Positions 37,642-50,775 of a stretch of DNA of 64,000 bases are shown here, one piece after another. A program made the position numbers and the translations under genes. Source of the stretch: Paralvinella palmiformis (Eukaryota > Annelida > Polychaeta > Terebellida > Alvinellidae); assembly GCA_025642065.1 (NCBI GenBank), contig JAODUP010000127.1:1487501-1551500 (forward strand), in the 5' to 3' direction. The notes beneath the pieces are model-generated. The model did not search any database and was not told where the DNA came from. It was given only the letters and a program-made list of their open reading frames with translations. The first letter of the stretch is position 1. Each line of letters starts with the position of its first letter.

Positions 37642-38099
37642 AGAATGATTATAAAGCAAGAGTATTGGCTGCTGAAACAAGTTAGTTAGATGAAGCACTT
37701 AAAAAGTATTCAAATTCATAATCAGTTCAGAACAATTTAAAAACGAGTTTCTGGATCCTGTATTGAATAAAACATCACAGACAAATAAATAAGCTGAGAT
37801 CAGATATAATAATCTATAACCCCTCATGGCAAGATGGGCTACAAACAAGTTAGGAATTTTTGCCGATTATATATACAAATATTACTACATAATACTCGGC
37901 ACTTGGATATAATAAAAATATAGCTTCCAGATATGTTTGATTCAAATTCGATTTAAATCGTACATTAAAAAAATATCTGTACGACAATAATAATATTTTA
38001 TATAATGTCTTAGTCAACTTAAGTTGCTCAGAGGGGCTTTACACTGAAAACAAGAGTATTGGCTGCTCATTATCTCTCACAGCACGAACACATTTTAAT
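36376..38099. other. no gene recognised upstream of first LIG1 exon found
   Basis: Probably intron sequence of LIG1, since exon 36265-36375 begins with a split codon. It holds short GA, CA and ATT repeats, including a GA run at 37603-37633. No PIP-box exon was found. Confidence 0.4.
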
Positions 38100-38391
38100 T
38101 TTTATACATTAATAATTTAGATATTATAAATAAGCTAACTTAAATAATTGGGTTTTAAGAACCTTAAAAAATTATTCTACACATTGGGAGCTGATGCTGG
38201 GAAGGATGCCTCCATATACATTTCAATGTGGCTTTTTAGCATCTTCAAAGGTAAAGAAGAATCTCAGGAGTCTCACTGGTAACTAATTGTGGATCAGATG
38301 GTTTAGATAAAGTGGTGCTGTTTCACTCAGTAATTTGAATGTATGAAACAAGATCTTGCATGCATAGTGATCTGAAACATACTGGAAGAGC
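38100..38391 (-). pseudogene. decayed LINE reverse-transcriptase C-terminus
   Basis: On the minus strand one frame reads KILFHTFKLLSETAPLYLNH, and another, nearby, reads EASFPASAPNV, stop, NNFLRFLKPNYL. These correspond to the KxLxxTFKxLxxxAPxYL and DRAFSxAAPxxWNxLP blocks at the end of the ORF2 reverse transcriptase in CR1/L2/Rex-type LINEs, with the conserved Trp turned into a stop and a frame change between blocks. Confidence 0.7.
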
Positions 38392-38434
38392 CTACCTTGT
38401 GCACAAAAGTGGCCGTAAAACATCAATCATCATC
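38391..38434 (+). mobile_element. SINE family A, 3' fragment
   Basis: Only the end of the family is present: CCTACCTTGTGCACAAAAGT, then GGCCGTAAAACATCAATCAT. It begins directly at the edge of the LINE remnant. Confidence 0.85.
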
Positions 38435-39720
38435 CCGGTTAATTATTTTTACACATATTTATAATTGAATTGCAATTAGATTTCAACACTATGTTGTCTA
38501 ACAAGTGACTCAGTTCAGTGGTTGAGATGATCTTGGAAGATCAATACCATTGAAGATGTCATGAAAAGCCACTCTGCTTCAATGTGGTAAATGGATGAAT
38601 TTAGCATGATCTAACATGTGACATAACATCTTTTGTATGCATTTAGGGGATAATTGAGTCAATTATTAAGTACCTGGTGTTTAACCAGAATGGATAAATA
38701 AGATGAACATTCACATAGGTTCGTTATTGATACTTATCTCATGCTGAATACGTACCAGAAGAAATATTTGACTACTGCGTTTTAAAAAAAAATTCATTTT
38801 TAAAACAAATTTACATTTAAAAACAAAAATCATTATTGTTTTGCAACCCTAGTTTGAACTAAGGTCTTTGTACAGCTCATCGTTTATATACTAAATCAAT
38901 TATAATATTACACTAAAAATCTGTACATGTATATACAGGTAAAAGGTCACGCGTAATCAGAAATTACCATCAGATGGAGGAATAATGTTAATATTTACTG
39001 AGTGCTTTTGAGTCATATATGGAAAGTACAACACAAGGGTGGGTAGCCACAGCTATAATCCCATTGGGTTGAATGAAAAGTATACCATAAAATAATTATA
39101 CAAAACTAAAAAGTTGTTTGCTTCAACTGTCAGTCACTTGACACCGTTTAGTTCTTGACGGCAAAACCCCCTTGAAAAGACCACCTTGTTTTTAAACACC
39201 AGCTGAGGTGCTCCAACTGCTGGTTTCATATGGTAGGTTTAACTGTGTACAGACGCGGACATCTCTGATCTATCTGTACCTTGGTCGCTGCCATAATACT
39301 GCCACGCTGTACGTGTCCCCCCCCCCCACCACCAACTGCCCGGTTCAAGTGGCTGACATTTACATCTGTTCCACAGTTTACTAAATGGCCACGCTTGGCC
39401 ACTCGCACCACGCTTACATCTGTAACTGACTTCAAAGCGGCATTCTGGATACAGATACCAATGGCCAATATCCGGGGCTTCTCCCCAAGAAGGCAACGAT
39501 ACAAATGGTCAGAAATACAACAACAACAACAACAACAACAACAAAGTAAATGAATGGATGGAAGCCGAGCAGGCGATGGGTTCAGAGGTAATTACCACAT
39601 AGCCGGGTGATGATAAATAGTGTGCCGTACTGAATAAATGGGGTAGCTGGAAAGGGGTGAAGGTCATTCAAGTGTTAACACGTTCGGGTAACAGGACTTG
39701 TGCCTGTGTTAACATCATAA

Positions 39721-40606
39721 ATGTAAATGACCCCGCTTAGTCTATAAAATTACCACCATGTAAATGACGCCGCTTAGTCTATGAAATTACCACCATGTAA
39801 ATGACGCCACTTAGTCTATAAAATTACCACCATGTAAATGACGCCGCTTAGTCTATGAAATTACCACCACGTAAATGACGCCGCTTAGTCTATAAATTAC
39901 CACCATGTAAATGACGCCGCTTAGTCTATGAAATTACCACCATGTAAATGACGCCGCTTAGTCTATGAAATTACCACCATGTAAATGACGCCACTTAGTC
40001 TATAAAATTACCACCATGTAAATGACCCCGCTTAGTCTATAAAATTACCACCATGTAAATGACGCCGCTTAGTCTATGAAATTACCACCATGTAAATGAC
40101 GCCGCTTAGTCTATAAAATTACCACCATGTAAATGACGCCGCTTAGTCTATGAAATTACCACCATGTAAATGACGCCGCTTAGTCTATGAAATTACCACC
40201 ATGTAAATGACGCCGCTTAGTCTATGAAATTACCACCATGTAAATGACGCCGCTTAGTCTATGAAATTACCACCATGTAAATGACGCCACTTAGTCTATA
40301 AAATTACCACCATGTAAATGACGCCGCTTAGTCTATGAAATTACCACCATGTAAATGACGCCGCTTAGTCTATAAAATTACCACCATGTAAATGACGCCG
40401 CTTAGTCTATGAAATTACCACCATGTAAATGACGCCGCTTAGTCTATAAAGTTACCACCATGTAAATGACGCCGCTTAGTCTATGAAATTACCACCATGT
40501 AAATGACGCCGCTTAGTCTATGAAATTACCACCATGTAAATGATGCCGCTTAGTCTATGAAATTACCACCATGTAAATGACGCCGCTTAGTCTATGAAAT
40601 TACCAC
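39721..40606. repeat. 37-bp minisatellite, about 24 units
   Basis: The unit begins ACCACCATGTAAATGACGCC and continues GCTTAGTCTATGAAATT. About 24 units follow each other, with a one-base deletion in the fifth. Variants are linked: units with CGCCAC or CCCCGC always carry TATAAA, while the main type carries TATGAA. Confidence 0.97.
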
Positions 40607-40857
40607 GGTCTTAAACTAAAATGCAACATTTAACAACAGCAAGTGGCGCAGGTCTTTAAAAATACACCAACCAAACAATGAACTTTTCCACTGATAATTA
40701 AACTTTGGCTTCTAGTTAATCCCTTGTGGCGCGTTCGTGTAATTACCATAATCATGTCACAATAATACGCGGATTTGTATATGAAAGAATATGTCCAGAT
40801 GTCATAGACATTAAAAGTAAAACCGAAATAACTGTTAACCAAAAAAAAAAATGGTAA

Positions 40858-40905
40858 AGCGGCATTAAGCCGATGTACGATTTTAAGGTAGCCATATATT
40901 TTCTA
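40858..40905. mobile_element. fragment related to the 22857-23900 element
   Basis: AAGCGGCATTAAGCCGATGT followed by ACGATTTTAAGG resembles the left end of the TA-flanked element in LIG1 intron 9. It is short and uncertain. Confidence 0.35.
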
Positions 40906-41167
40906 AGCCCTCAGTGAACTAGTTCATCAAACCAATTTGAACTGAAATGTTTCAACACATGTAATAAACACTTTACGTTTGTGGAAGGGCAGAGAGCAGA
41001 ATCGAAGGTCAGTAAAAGGCTTTCTGGGATAAGGACTAGTAAATAGAACTGAAATTGTAGTGTAGGTGAAACGAGTAAGAAAAATATTACACAGGTAACG
41101 CTAGAACTAATATCCGTAGGAGAAGTATATGGTAGAAATAGATACAGATAAATAATAGATAGATGAA

Positions 41168-41168
<1 letters not shown>

Positions 41169-41216
<48 letters not shown>

Positions 41217-41351
41217 AACAACACTAACATATACAGTACTGTACTTAAAGGTTAAATATATATTTTCTTTTTATTTGTTTAAGATGATAGTTCAATAGCG
41301 CGCGAGCACACACACACACACGCACACATACACACACACATACACACACAC

Positions 41352-41383
<32 letters not shown>

Positions 41384-41384
41384 G
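41169..41384. repeat. (AT)n then (CA)n microsatellites
   Basis: An AT run at about 41169-41211 is followed, after AT-rich sequence, by interrupted CA/TA repeats from about 41307 to 41384. Confidence 0.95.
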
Positions 41385-41449
41385 CCAGGATAAGAATGAT
41401 GACAAGGCAGAAAATGACACCTTCCCAAAGTACAACAAACAGACCGGAT

Positions 41450-42600
41450 GGTGAAGCTGGTTGTGATTTTAGCGGCGCAGCCAATTTCCGCATTCTTGCA
41501 ACATTTGTTTTGAGTTGTGGCAAAGATACCCGGCCTCGGGCTGCCCACAACTCTCCAGTTCCGAGTCATAACCGAGCCCGCCAGCCGCCCCTCGCACCCA
41601 ACAGGTAATACATGCCGACGTAGAGGCGTTACACAACGTAAGACAAACCACCTCCGGATCTGAGATGAGCCTACTCACGCCATGGGCAACAGAAGCGGGT
41701 ATCCCGAAGTGTGGAGTTCTGGAAACGAAGGCAGCCAGCCAGGCGGGCAGTCAGGAGAACGCCCGTGATGTACGATCATCATCGACGGAGAACGTGTTCG
41801 ACTCGTAGACGGAAAACCTTTCCTCGGCCAACCGCGGCCGCATTCTGCAATTTTTACTGCGCGATTGTGTAAAGGTCCCGCCGTCGGAAGCGGGCCGAAC
41901 GTAATCACAGAAAACAGGCCACGATTTGTTGGCGATGGCGCAAAAACATCGCAGATATAACCTGGCCGACTCGTTGATGTTAATGGGACATGACAGACCG
42001 AGTGATAATATTACGCTACTGAACAAACCAGTGCTATTGTCTTATATCCCAACCTTGGTCTCTCTCTCTCTCACCACCTCCAACACAATCGACATTACAC
42101 AGCCAGGCATAACAGAGCTTGTATTCATCCGGCATCATGTGAGCATGTTTCACGTGTGTGTGTGTGCGTGTGTGTGTGTGTGTGCGTGTCTGGTGAATGT
42201 GTACGGATCAAGGGATATCGGGCGATCAGATCAATCAACCAGAGGCATTAGTCGACCAGTTCATATTTCATAAGCCATCCGTGTACACAACCCGAGTACC
42301 AGCTTGTGGAAGGCCGCTCTAATTGGGCACCAAACAATCATGTAGCCAGCTCCGACCTTCCCGACGTGGTACTGATCTATTAATCCGACCTTCGCCCATT
42401 CATCCACCCATCTAGGCCGGGCCACGATTCCAGCTATCCGGACTCAATCATAGTCTTATTGGCCAACAGACTTGCCGATAACTGTCGATGACCAGTAGGA
42501 GGCGCCACAGTCCGCTGCCCCTGCTGATACGTTCCACGTGTACTCCTCCGGTTATTGAGTGATAAGTGAGATGGTACGCGTGTCCATTGGATGGCCGACA
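41450..42600. promoter_or_regulatory. GC- and CpG-richer block, possible promoter
   Basis: CG dinucleotides are visibly more frequent than in the surrounding AT-rich sequence (for example around 41810-41945). Such a block upstream of minus-strand LIG1 could mark its promoter or first exon, but no TATA box, PIP-box peptide or convincing splice site was found. This is inference from composition and position only. Confidence 0.25.
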
Positions 42601-42715
42601 AAAACATTGTAAATCGATCAGTTTATGTTCGCCAGTAATCAGTGTCAGTGTAATGTTTTCCGTATCTGATTTCCCAGAGTGTGACTGATTATGCCACAGG
42701 TGTCACTAACTAGTA

Positions 42716-42795
42716 ATGCTACTACTACTAACACCACTACCGCCGCCGCTGTTGCTACTGCTACTAATGCTACTACTACTACTACTACTACTGGT
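42716..42795. repeat. (CTA)n-rich trinucleotide tract
   Basis: CTA/CTG/CCG trinucleotides, purest at about 42770-42792. Confidence 0.85.
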
Positions 42796-43007
42796 ACTAC
42801 TCATCACGTTCATCATTATCATAACTAACAATGGTCAGGTCAATGATATACGAGGACAAACGTAACCGAAGGAAGACCCTTTAAATGTTATTAATAGTTC
42901 TCACCTTTAAAACCAATGCTAACAATTCCACTACAATAACCACAACTACTACAACAACTACTCTTAATTTAGATCCAATTAAGTAGCAGTGTCTGGAAAA
43001 CATTTGT

Positions 43008-43123
43008 CGATAACACGTGTACATAGCTTCTATAAAAAAAGATGTCTAGATAACATTGTTTAAACGTAATATTTAGATAACATCTACAGTGAAAATTAGC
43101 TATAGATAACCCTTTCAGATAAC
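43008..43123. promoter_or_regulatory. homotypic cluster of GATA motifs
   Basis: GATAAC occurs five times within 116 bp: CGATAAC at 43008, TAGATAAC at 43047, 43074 and 43103, and CAGATAAC at 43116. WGATAR is the core bound by GATA factors. Function is inferred only; there is no gene assignment. Confidence 0.35.
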
Positions 43124-45239
43124 ATCTTAACCTTAAATAACAGGCTAGCAAATGTCATCTTGTGTAGAGTTTAGCGCATATTACATCAAATGATTCCCTC
43201 TTACACGTGCTATGGGACTCTTTATTGAAGGGTCGAGGGAAAAAACTCAAACGTGCCAATGAAAATGTGAGATATCTGGAAGGCAGTCAAGATGATGTAC
43301 AATCATTGTGTGTGGTCCTTAAAGTGGTGAATCTGCTCCAGTGTGTTCCTATGGAATTCATGTCATATCATAATCTGTGCAAAAGGTGCCAAATCTGCAC
43401 ATATAAAAACTTGATAAAAGAGGGCATCCCCCCCCGTGCGCACACACACACACACACACACACAGGGGATGTACAGTTAAGATAAGGTAAACATGATTTA
43501 CTTGTATAACTTCTTTATTCAGCAGGTCTCCCGAAGGACAACTCTGACTGATGTGATTGTTCTTAAAACGTTTCGGCTCACACAGGAGTACACATTGGGC
43601 AGCCTTTCACTGAACGAAACTACATTAAATGTCTCTAAATGGACCATTCACAAGAGCATTACTTCACTCGCTTCACTTAGAGTGATGATTCATTTACAGA
43701 ATGTTGGGATAAAGTCACTTCAACGTGATTTAGACATGTACACAATAGTAACAACCAAGTTTATGTAATATAGAGATCGTGTAAAGACCAGACATATAAC
43801 TTGTGGATTATGAGAGATGATAAAACACATGACTTTTTTATTTTTCATTGAGTGGTCTCAACCTAGTTTAACAAATTTCAGAATTAATTTCTGTAATCAC
43901 AATTCGTTGGACAATCAGCCGGACATCTTATAGTAAACCATCAGTTGTCTAAAGAACAATGGCACTGTCATTTTCAAGTTTACGCCTGGTATATTTGGTT
44001 TAAAGCAGAGAATATGATCGATTACAAGTCAACAACAAGGTCTGTGGATTACCACTAGCTGGAAGTCGATTAGAAATTGTTGCATAAAAGTAATCAAGTA
44101 ATCAGAAATCAGTAAAAGATCAATAAACTGGATCTGAAACACGTTTCAAAGTTAGAAAACGAATGACTTTTATAACTCCGCTCACAAACTCACTGATTCA
44201 TCGGCGACGGCTAATCTTTTTGATGACCGGAACATCGATTCGCAGAGCTGTCTGGTGCACGCCAATGAATGGTGTTGGTTTGGAATGTTTGGTCATTAAA
44301 CATAATAGAGAGGCGAGTGGTCTACAGAATAATTTCATACTGGCTTCGAGGGAAAACAAATACTGGTTATGAAGGAAAATTAATGACTTTAATTAAGTCT
44401 GTGAATGCGATTGTTACATAAGATTCCACCTTATGTCCTCACGTATATCGTTCATGAGGCACCAATTTCTAGCTGAATGAGGTGAGGCACCAGGTAACGA
44501 CTATAGGAATTAAGTGTTCTAAAAAGAAGGCAGCAGTAACAACAATATAGATCTAATAAAGCATCCTCACTAGATGAGGTAACTCCCAAAGGTCTAGTTC
44601 AGTAAATCCCTGACACGAGAACTGAGCGATACCTGAAATTTAGTTAGAAAAAGCACTCAAACCCAACATCTCCAATTAAAGGCCATTCTACCAGCTGACT
44701 GACCACACCCACCGTTAAAGGGATACTCGAAACAAACGACATCTGATTGGTTAGTCTAGCGGCCAGCTTACACAGACACGGAATACAGCTAACCGGGGCT
44801 GTCAGATACTGATTGGTAATGGCAAGAGACGGGTGGAGGAAGAACGGGACATTACGCACACATGGACGACGAACAAAACTTCACACTGACATAACAGTAT
44901 TATAACAACAGTCAGAAAACAACTGTTAGCGTTAGTTACTGGTCTGTCTAGAAAATCATCTCCACAACACCATTAAGTGAGAATACAGAATTTATTCTCC
45001 TTTTCTTTTTCAACCAAACGCAACAATGAGCTGACGGGGATTTTAGTTTAACAGTTGTAACATAAAGAAAAATTGTCTTCCCCGAATTTCTAAAATATCC
45101 AGGCTCGTAAACTTATTTCAGGTAGACAATCCAAGTACCCGTATCAGATGGCATTCTAAATCTAATTACTAATAATGACACGCACGCACGCACACACAAA
45201 CACACACGTATGGACAAGCAAAATCATCATTATTTATTA
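43124..45239. other. no gene recognised
   Basis: AT-rich sequence with short open frames of no recognisable family and one CA run near 43440-43464. Nothing else is supported. Confidence 0.4.
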
Positions 45240-45990
45240 CGTCAAGTCGCACTCGGTGTCGCACCGGGCTATTTAATTTCAAGCTGTAAGCATTTCCAGA
45301 CTGGCCATTGTTTTAATAACACAAGACGCAGAGCCCCGCGGTCTGCTCCGCGGGCCGCTGTAATACACAAACCTGCCCAAGAAAACCGGCGATGGGCAGC
45401 AGGCAAAGGGAAATAAACAGAAAAGTAAAAATGGCAAAAAATCCGGCGGCGAAAAACCGACGACGAACCAGCTCATTCCAGCGGGCATTTACAGGAAACA
45501 TGCACCTGCTCATTTACTTAGCATTTTTTGTCGAGCCAATAAACCAATAAGATGGCCCAACAACGCTGCCGGCGTTTATTAAACAGACGGCACTCCCGAT
45601 TAGCATCCAGATTACTGGCACTATCAGTTTACTGGACACTTCGGCTGGATTCTGAACAATTCTAGAGCGCAACAAATCAACCGGATAATGATCGATTTAC
45701 CGAAACTTTCACGCCAAAAAGAAAAACTCCGCCGACATTTTTTCTTTTCTTCTTCTCTCGGTCCCCAACTGAAGCCGCATTCGGATAGCTACGAGCCCTT
45801 CACATCGCATCGCATCGCCACAGGAATGGCTAGCAAGCAACATCATCCGAATCCAGAATTGGTGCTGGCATTGCTATTCGCACGTCCATATTAAGGCTAC
45901 CGTGCTCCGTCACGGGGATCTGTGCCATACGCGCAGCGGGTGTAGGAAATAAGGGAAATAGTGGCACCGGGAAAAGGGGGGACCCGGCAG
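45240..45990. other. CpG-richer block with GC hairpin
   Basis: The segment is locally rich in CG dinucleotides. It includes the perfect inverted repeat CCCGCGG, 6-nt loop, CCGCGGG near 45334-45354. No exon was recognised. Confidence 0.35.
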
Positions 45991-47013
45991 AAATGGCACT
46001 ATGCAAATTTGGAAAAGAAATGCCATTCAAATGCCGATGTATTACTGATAGAAATTTGTAAGACGACTGAACTAATATTGGGTTTTATGTATCAGCTGGT
46101 ATGATGCTAGGTGAAAGGCTTCATAGTTGGTAATTGACAACTAATCACGGTTTCAAGATTCAGTCAGCAGAGATCCAGTCAATTAATTTGGCCTACACGG
46201 GCTGTTTTTCCATGGCGAATACTCGGTCCCGCGTACTAGATCGAAGACGAGAAAGAGAGGCAATACATGCTGACACCAGTTATGATAACGGTAATACGTC
46301 CGAAGACAGGTGCTATAGATAATAATACCTTTGTGTCAACACTTTCAGATAAACAGAGCTTGAGTCAGATCTTGAGTCAGAATTGAACATTTCGGCTGGG
46401 GAGCAACAATTCTTGGGACTGCAACAAATCAAAAACCTATAGCACAGATTGGCTTTAAAAAACTGGACTGTGTACGGTTAAACTCCGTTGCTTAACATGT
46501 TCTAGTCTAAAGTAGCGTAAAAATCGTTGATGGAATCGATCCCGTACTGCGATTATGCCCTTATTGTGGACCTTTTCGTGGCTGTGCTAAGACTATCTTC
46601 TAATGAGGTGACCCATATATTTGGTCACACTGTCCTGTGGTCAGTAAATAAAAAAAGCATCCAAATGGTTCCTTCCTCCCCCCTCCCCACCCCTATACTG
46701 TGATAAGTAATCATTTCTAAGCTGCTATTGGTGCGTCAATTGCAATGGTTTCTGACCGCATTCTGCGGTATCATGATATCATTTAATCCAAAGAAATGAT
46801 GACACTCGGGTATGCTTAGGTACGATGGTGTCCACATTAGATTGAATTTATTTAAATTTTGTAATGTAGGTAATTCAGTTTTACGAGTCCATGTTAAGGT
46901 TTCAAGTTCTGAAACAATCACCAGTAATAAAATCATTCCTGTAAAAACGGTGAGTTCAATCTGAAATTATGTTAATCGGGTTCCACTGTCTGTATGACAT
47001 TTACACCACTGAC

Positions 47014-47045
<32 letters not shown>

Positions 47046-47046
47046 G
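47014..47046. repeat. (GAT)n microsatellite
   Basis: Trinucleotide run of GAT. Confidence 0.95.
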
Positions 47047-47486
47047 TACAGGATGATAAATCAGTGGCTGCCCGGAGAGCCCGTTATAAGCGCAGCTGAC
47101 AAACGATGGGGCAGTAATTAGCTGATATTAAAGGATGCAAATTAAAAAGCATTTCATCACCGGAGCTCACTGAGTTCCAGAAAACGTTTGTCCGGATCTC
47201 GTAACTCATATTGGCCCGATTCAGCTTCTAAGACCGAAGCCATAATAAATGGCCGCTAATCAACAGAGAGGCAGAAGCTGCTAATGGCGATAGTAGACAT
47301 AAACCACCAGACGGCAGCACCAGTAGCAGGAACTGCTGAGCCTTCGTCTCTCAGCGAAGGGCTTCGTGTGTATTCCTAATTTGAATGATCACCGTGATCG
47401 GATTATTGTATAAAATTATCATTTTGGAGGACGTGTGAACTGCACAGAAGATTGAAGCCGTACGAGGGTCGAACGCGTATATATAT

Positions 47487-47548
47487 TCACACACACGCAC
47501 GCACAGACAGACACACATACAAATACACACGCACGCACACCCACGCAT

Positions 47549-47586
<38 letters not shown>

Positions 47587-47643
47587 ACATGCATGGATTA
47601 CACATGCAAAACCACACACGCCCCCCCCCCACACACACACACA
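47487..47643. repeat. CA-rich compound microsatellite with poly-C
   Basis: Interrupted CA repeats, purest at 47551-47583, then a C run and more CA. Confidence 0.93.
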
Positions 47644-48483
47644 TAATTTGCTTACAAACTGACTGACTAAATAACTCACTCACTCACTTTCTGACTGACT
47701 AGCAGACTCAATCACTCACTTACACATATCGCTTGCTCTCTCACTCGCTCGCTCATTGATTCAAAATTAACTCATGAAATCACGTTTATAAAAAAAGTCG
47801 TGACCATTTCACCGAAAATACAAACACCTTCAGTCAACCAAACGCCATATAAACAGAATTTATATGATGACAAGAAGATGTCTTCCGGGTTTTACTATCT
47901 ACCCTACCTATTCAGTGGGATAAATTTTCACACTTCCATCAACTGATTTCTAACAAGGATGCTGACTTCAGATTCCATACATTGGCCGCTGTCTTCTACA
48001 TAGACAATAAAACTTGATGTTGGCCTTAACACATAGCATACATATCAGTATACGTGTAGGTATGAGGCCGGAGAGTTGGCAGGAATTATTGTTGGAATTC
48101 CAGAACAGTCTTTGAGGCATCATTACATCACATCATTCTGGACAGGGACTCTATCATGTGACCTACTGCTGTGTGATGACTAGAATACAGCACTGTGTGT
48201 GTGTGTGTGTGTCCGTTCCCTCCACTAAGGGTATATGTATGAACAAATATGTATTTATATCTACTGGGGTATATGCATGCATATACGTATTTATGTCTTC
48301 GTCAGCATATATTAGTGTGTATGTGCGTGCGCGTGCGTGTGTGTTTGCAAACGTGCGTGCCTATGATATGTTTGTATGTGAGTGCATGTGTTTCTAAGCA
48401 TCAAGCCCAATGACCACTCCCCCTAGTACCATCAGCACCACCGAGCCACTGCACCATAAGATAGCAGCTAAGAGCCCAGTCTC

Positions 48484-48537
48484 TCCATCTCTCTCCCTCT
48501 CCATCTCTTCCTCTCTCTCTCTCTCTCTCTCTCTCTA
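48484..48537. repeat. (CT)n polypyrimidine tract
   Basis: CT-rich tract, purest at 48507-48536. Confidence 0.93.
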
Positions 48538-48639
48538 TAACCAACAGACTGACAATAAGAACCCAGAAGCCGTAAGCCACCAGAGTGCTGCTTAACTCCG
48601 ATGTTAACGAGCACTTTGTCAATCTGTGACCGCCGGCTT

Positions 48640-50040
48640 TAGGACAACTATAGGATTATCACATACCGACATACACCTTTACCAGGTAAGTGTCTACCAT
48701 TAATTAAACCTCATTACCACTTCTAGAAATATTATAATGCGTTATCCTATCACGATCGTGTCGTAATTTTTACCCGGTCGGTGAAAAACTCTCATGAAAG
48801 AAATTCCACATGAACTGTAACAAATTTAAAACGATTACGGATGCTCTCCGATGATTTATGTATCAAAAAGAAAATTAAACTTTGATAATTACAGGAATCT
48901 GCGTACTTTTCGCAAGTAATACTTTATTCTATACAATAGAGCCCTGTAGTCATAACCTAGCACAGTGTCTGTGCGTGCGTGCGTGATGCGCATAAGTAAA
49001 ATGGAGCAGATCATTCTTTTGTCAGAGATGGGTTACAGTTTAAAAGTTAATACTGCACCAGCGGCACAAGCCGACTAATTAGAATCCCTGTCTAAACCAG
49101 AATGCTACTACAAGTCCTACCTATCTTTCGTGTATAAAACACGGAACAAATTTCGCCGACGATATCCACGAATGCTAAGGCTCGCTTTCTTCTAGCCAGT
49201 TGAATAATACTCTCCTAAGTGTGTTTTCAAAACAAATTGCAGATAACAGAATTGATCGCTAGCTTGGAATTAATTATCTATTTTGATGCGCTCAGTGAAG
49301 GCGTCACCAAACGTCGAGGGCCAAACAACAATGTCGTGAAACAATCACTCGGACTTAATGAACAAATCTTTGTTAACAATGTGTCGGCTTTGCGATGCTT
49401 TATAGTCAGAAAAATTAACTTTAATCACTGACTACACAGCAGTAAATAATAAAATGTCAATATTGATGGCAAGCTATCAGTCTAAAAACATTTAACATAT
49501 TATTCTATTAATTACAGTATATTATCCGGATACTTGAAATTTAGTTCAGTATGTAAATTCTAATTGTGTAAGTCGAGTGCTATAATAAAAATAAATTGTA
49601 TATACTAATGGTATAAGTCAATTATAATGACGACTGAAGTAAGCAAAATTTGTATAAATAGCAGACAGTATTCCTTAATGTACAATGTAACTGTTCAGTT
49701 AATACATCTGCTATTTTAAACAAATATCGTGACGCTTAAAGTACATTTAATATATGCAACAACGGCTAATTGAATACGTTATAATTCTGAGTTTGACGCT
49801 GTGAATAAATCGCTCACGTGACATGCTCAGACCAAATACTGAGAATAAGATAACCAAAAAAAAAAATACCCCCCCCCCCCAAAAAAAAAATACATCAAAG
49901 AAATCCCGCTCTTCATTATAGACGCAAAAAGCAAAAACTTGTCACTGCTCCACGAGCTGATGACAGACGCCTTCAGATGATGTTATCTGATACACAACTT
50001 GTAGATCAATAGTACTAGAGTGAACTCTAAAACAATAGTA
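48640..50040. other. no gene recognised
   Basis: AT-rich sequence without supported coding exons. It contains homopolymer runs of A and C near 49855-49890. Confidence 0.4.
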
Positions 50041-50229
50041 ATGTAATATAATGGACGGGGAGGTAGGAGGGCGGGGTGGTGGTGGGGGGGGGGAACAAGG
50101 CCTTTCTGTTATCTTCCATTTGGAATGATCAACAAGTTAAAATAAGACGAAATCACGAACTCGGGTATTAAGACGAGATCGGTTGAGGACAACATCAATA
50201 ATGAGTGACTCAGTGAACCATAAATGATA

Positions 50230-50261
50230 ATGTGTGTGTGTGTGTGCGCGCGCGCGCGCAC

Positions 50262-50300
<39 letters not shown>
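50230..50300. repeat. 71-bp alternating (TG)(CG)(TA) tract
   Basis: Every step from 50230 to 50300 alternates purine and pyrimidine: TG repeats, then CG repeats, then TA repeats. It is flanked by G-rich runs at about 50073-50095 and 50302-50308. Confidence 0.95.
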
Positions 50301-50775
50301 AGGGGGGGACTTTGTGTAGAGTGTGTTGTACACTACATGCCGACGTCGGAGTATGGTAGTCGTAGCAAGGTCAACGTGACTAAAGAAAATACTGTCAAAG
50401 TGAAAGATGAGTACTTCGTTTAGACTCTGAGGGCTGGTCACGTCTAGCACATATAGCCACGGGGGCGGGGGGGGGTAGATCCCGGAGTACACGAGAAGAT
50501 CACATAAAACAACCCACAAACGCTGATAACATTAGCATTCCAGTTCTAGGATTCGAATTCGAACCCATTACCAACTGCACCGTGGAAGTCCCCCGGAAGG
50601 TGATAAAAGAGCTGTATTGTTAGGTACTAGTGCTTCAGCGTTCTGAGAGATATATCAATAAAACTGTACACTTTATGTAATATCTCTGAAATCTGATAAC
50701 ACATTTCTGGATGACAGCTGATAGGCAAACTGATAACAAAGTTTATTTGATGGTTGTATATTGAAAGCCACGGTG

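Noticed and set aside
41279..41678. overlapping minus-strand frames of up to 100 codons
   Set aside because: They are produced largely by CA/GT repeats reading as Cys-Val and lack any LIG1 N-terminal motif.
43207..43768. two adjacent plus-strand open frames of about 90 codons
   Set aside because: No domain or splice evidence; one ends in a CA microsatellite.
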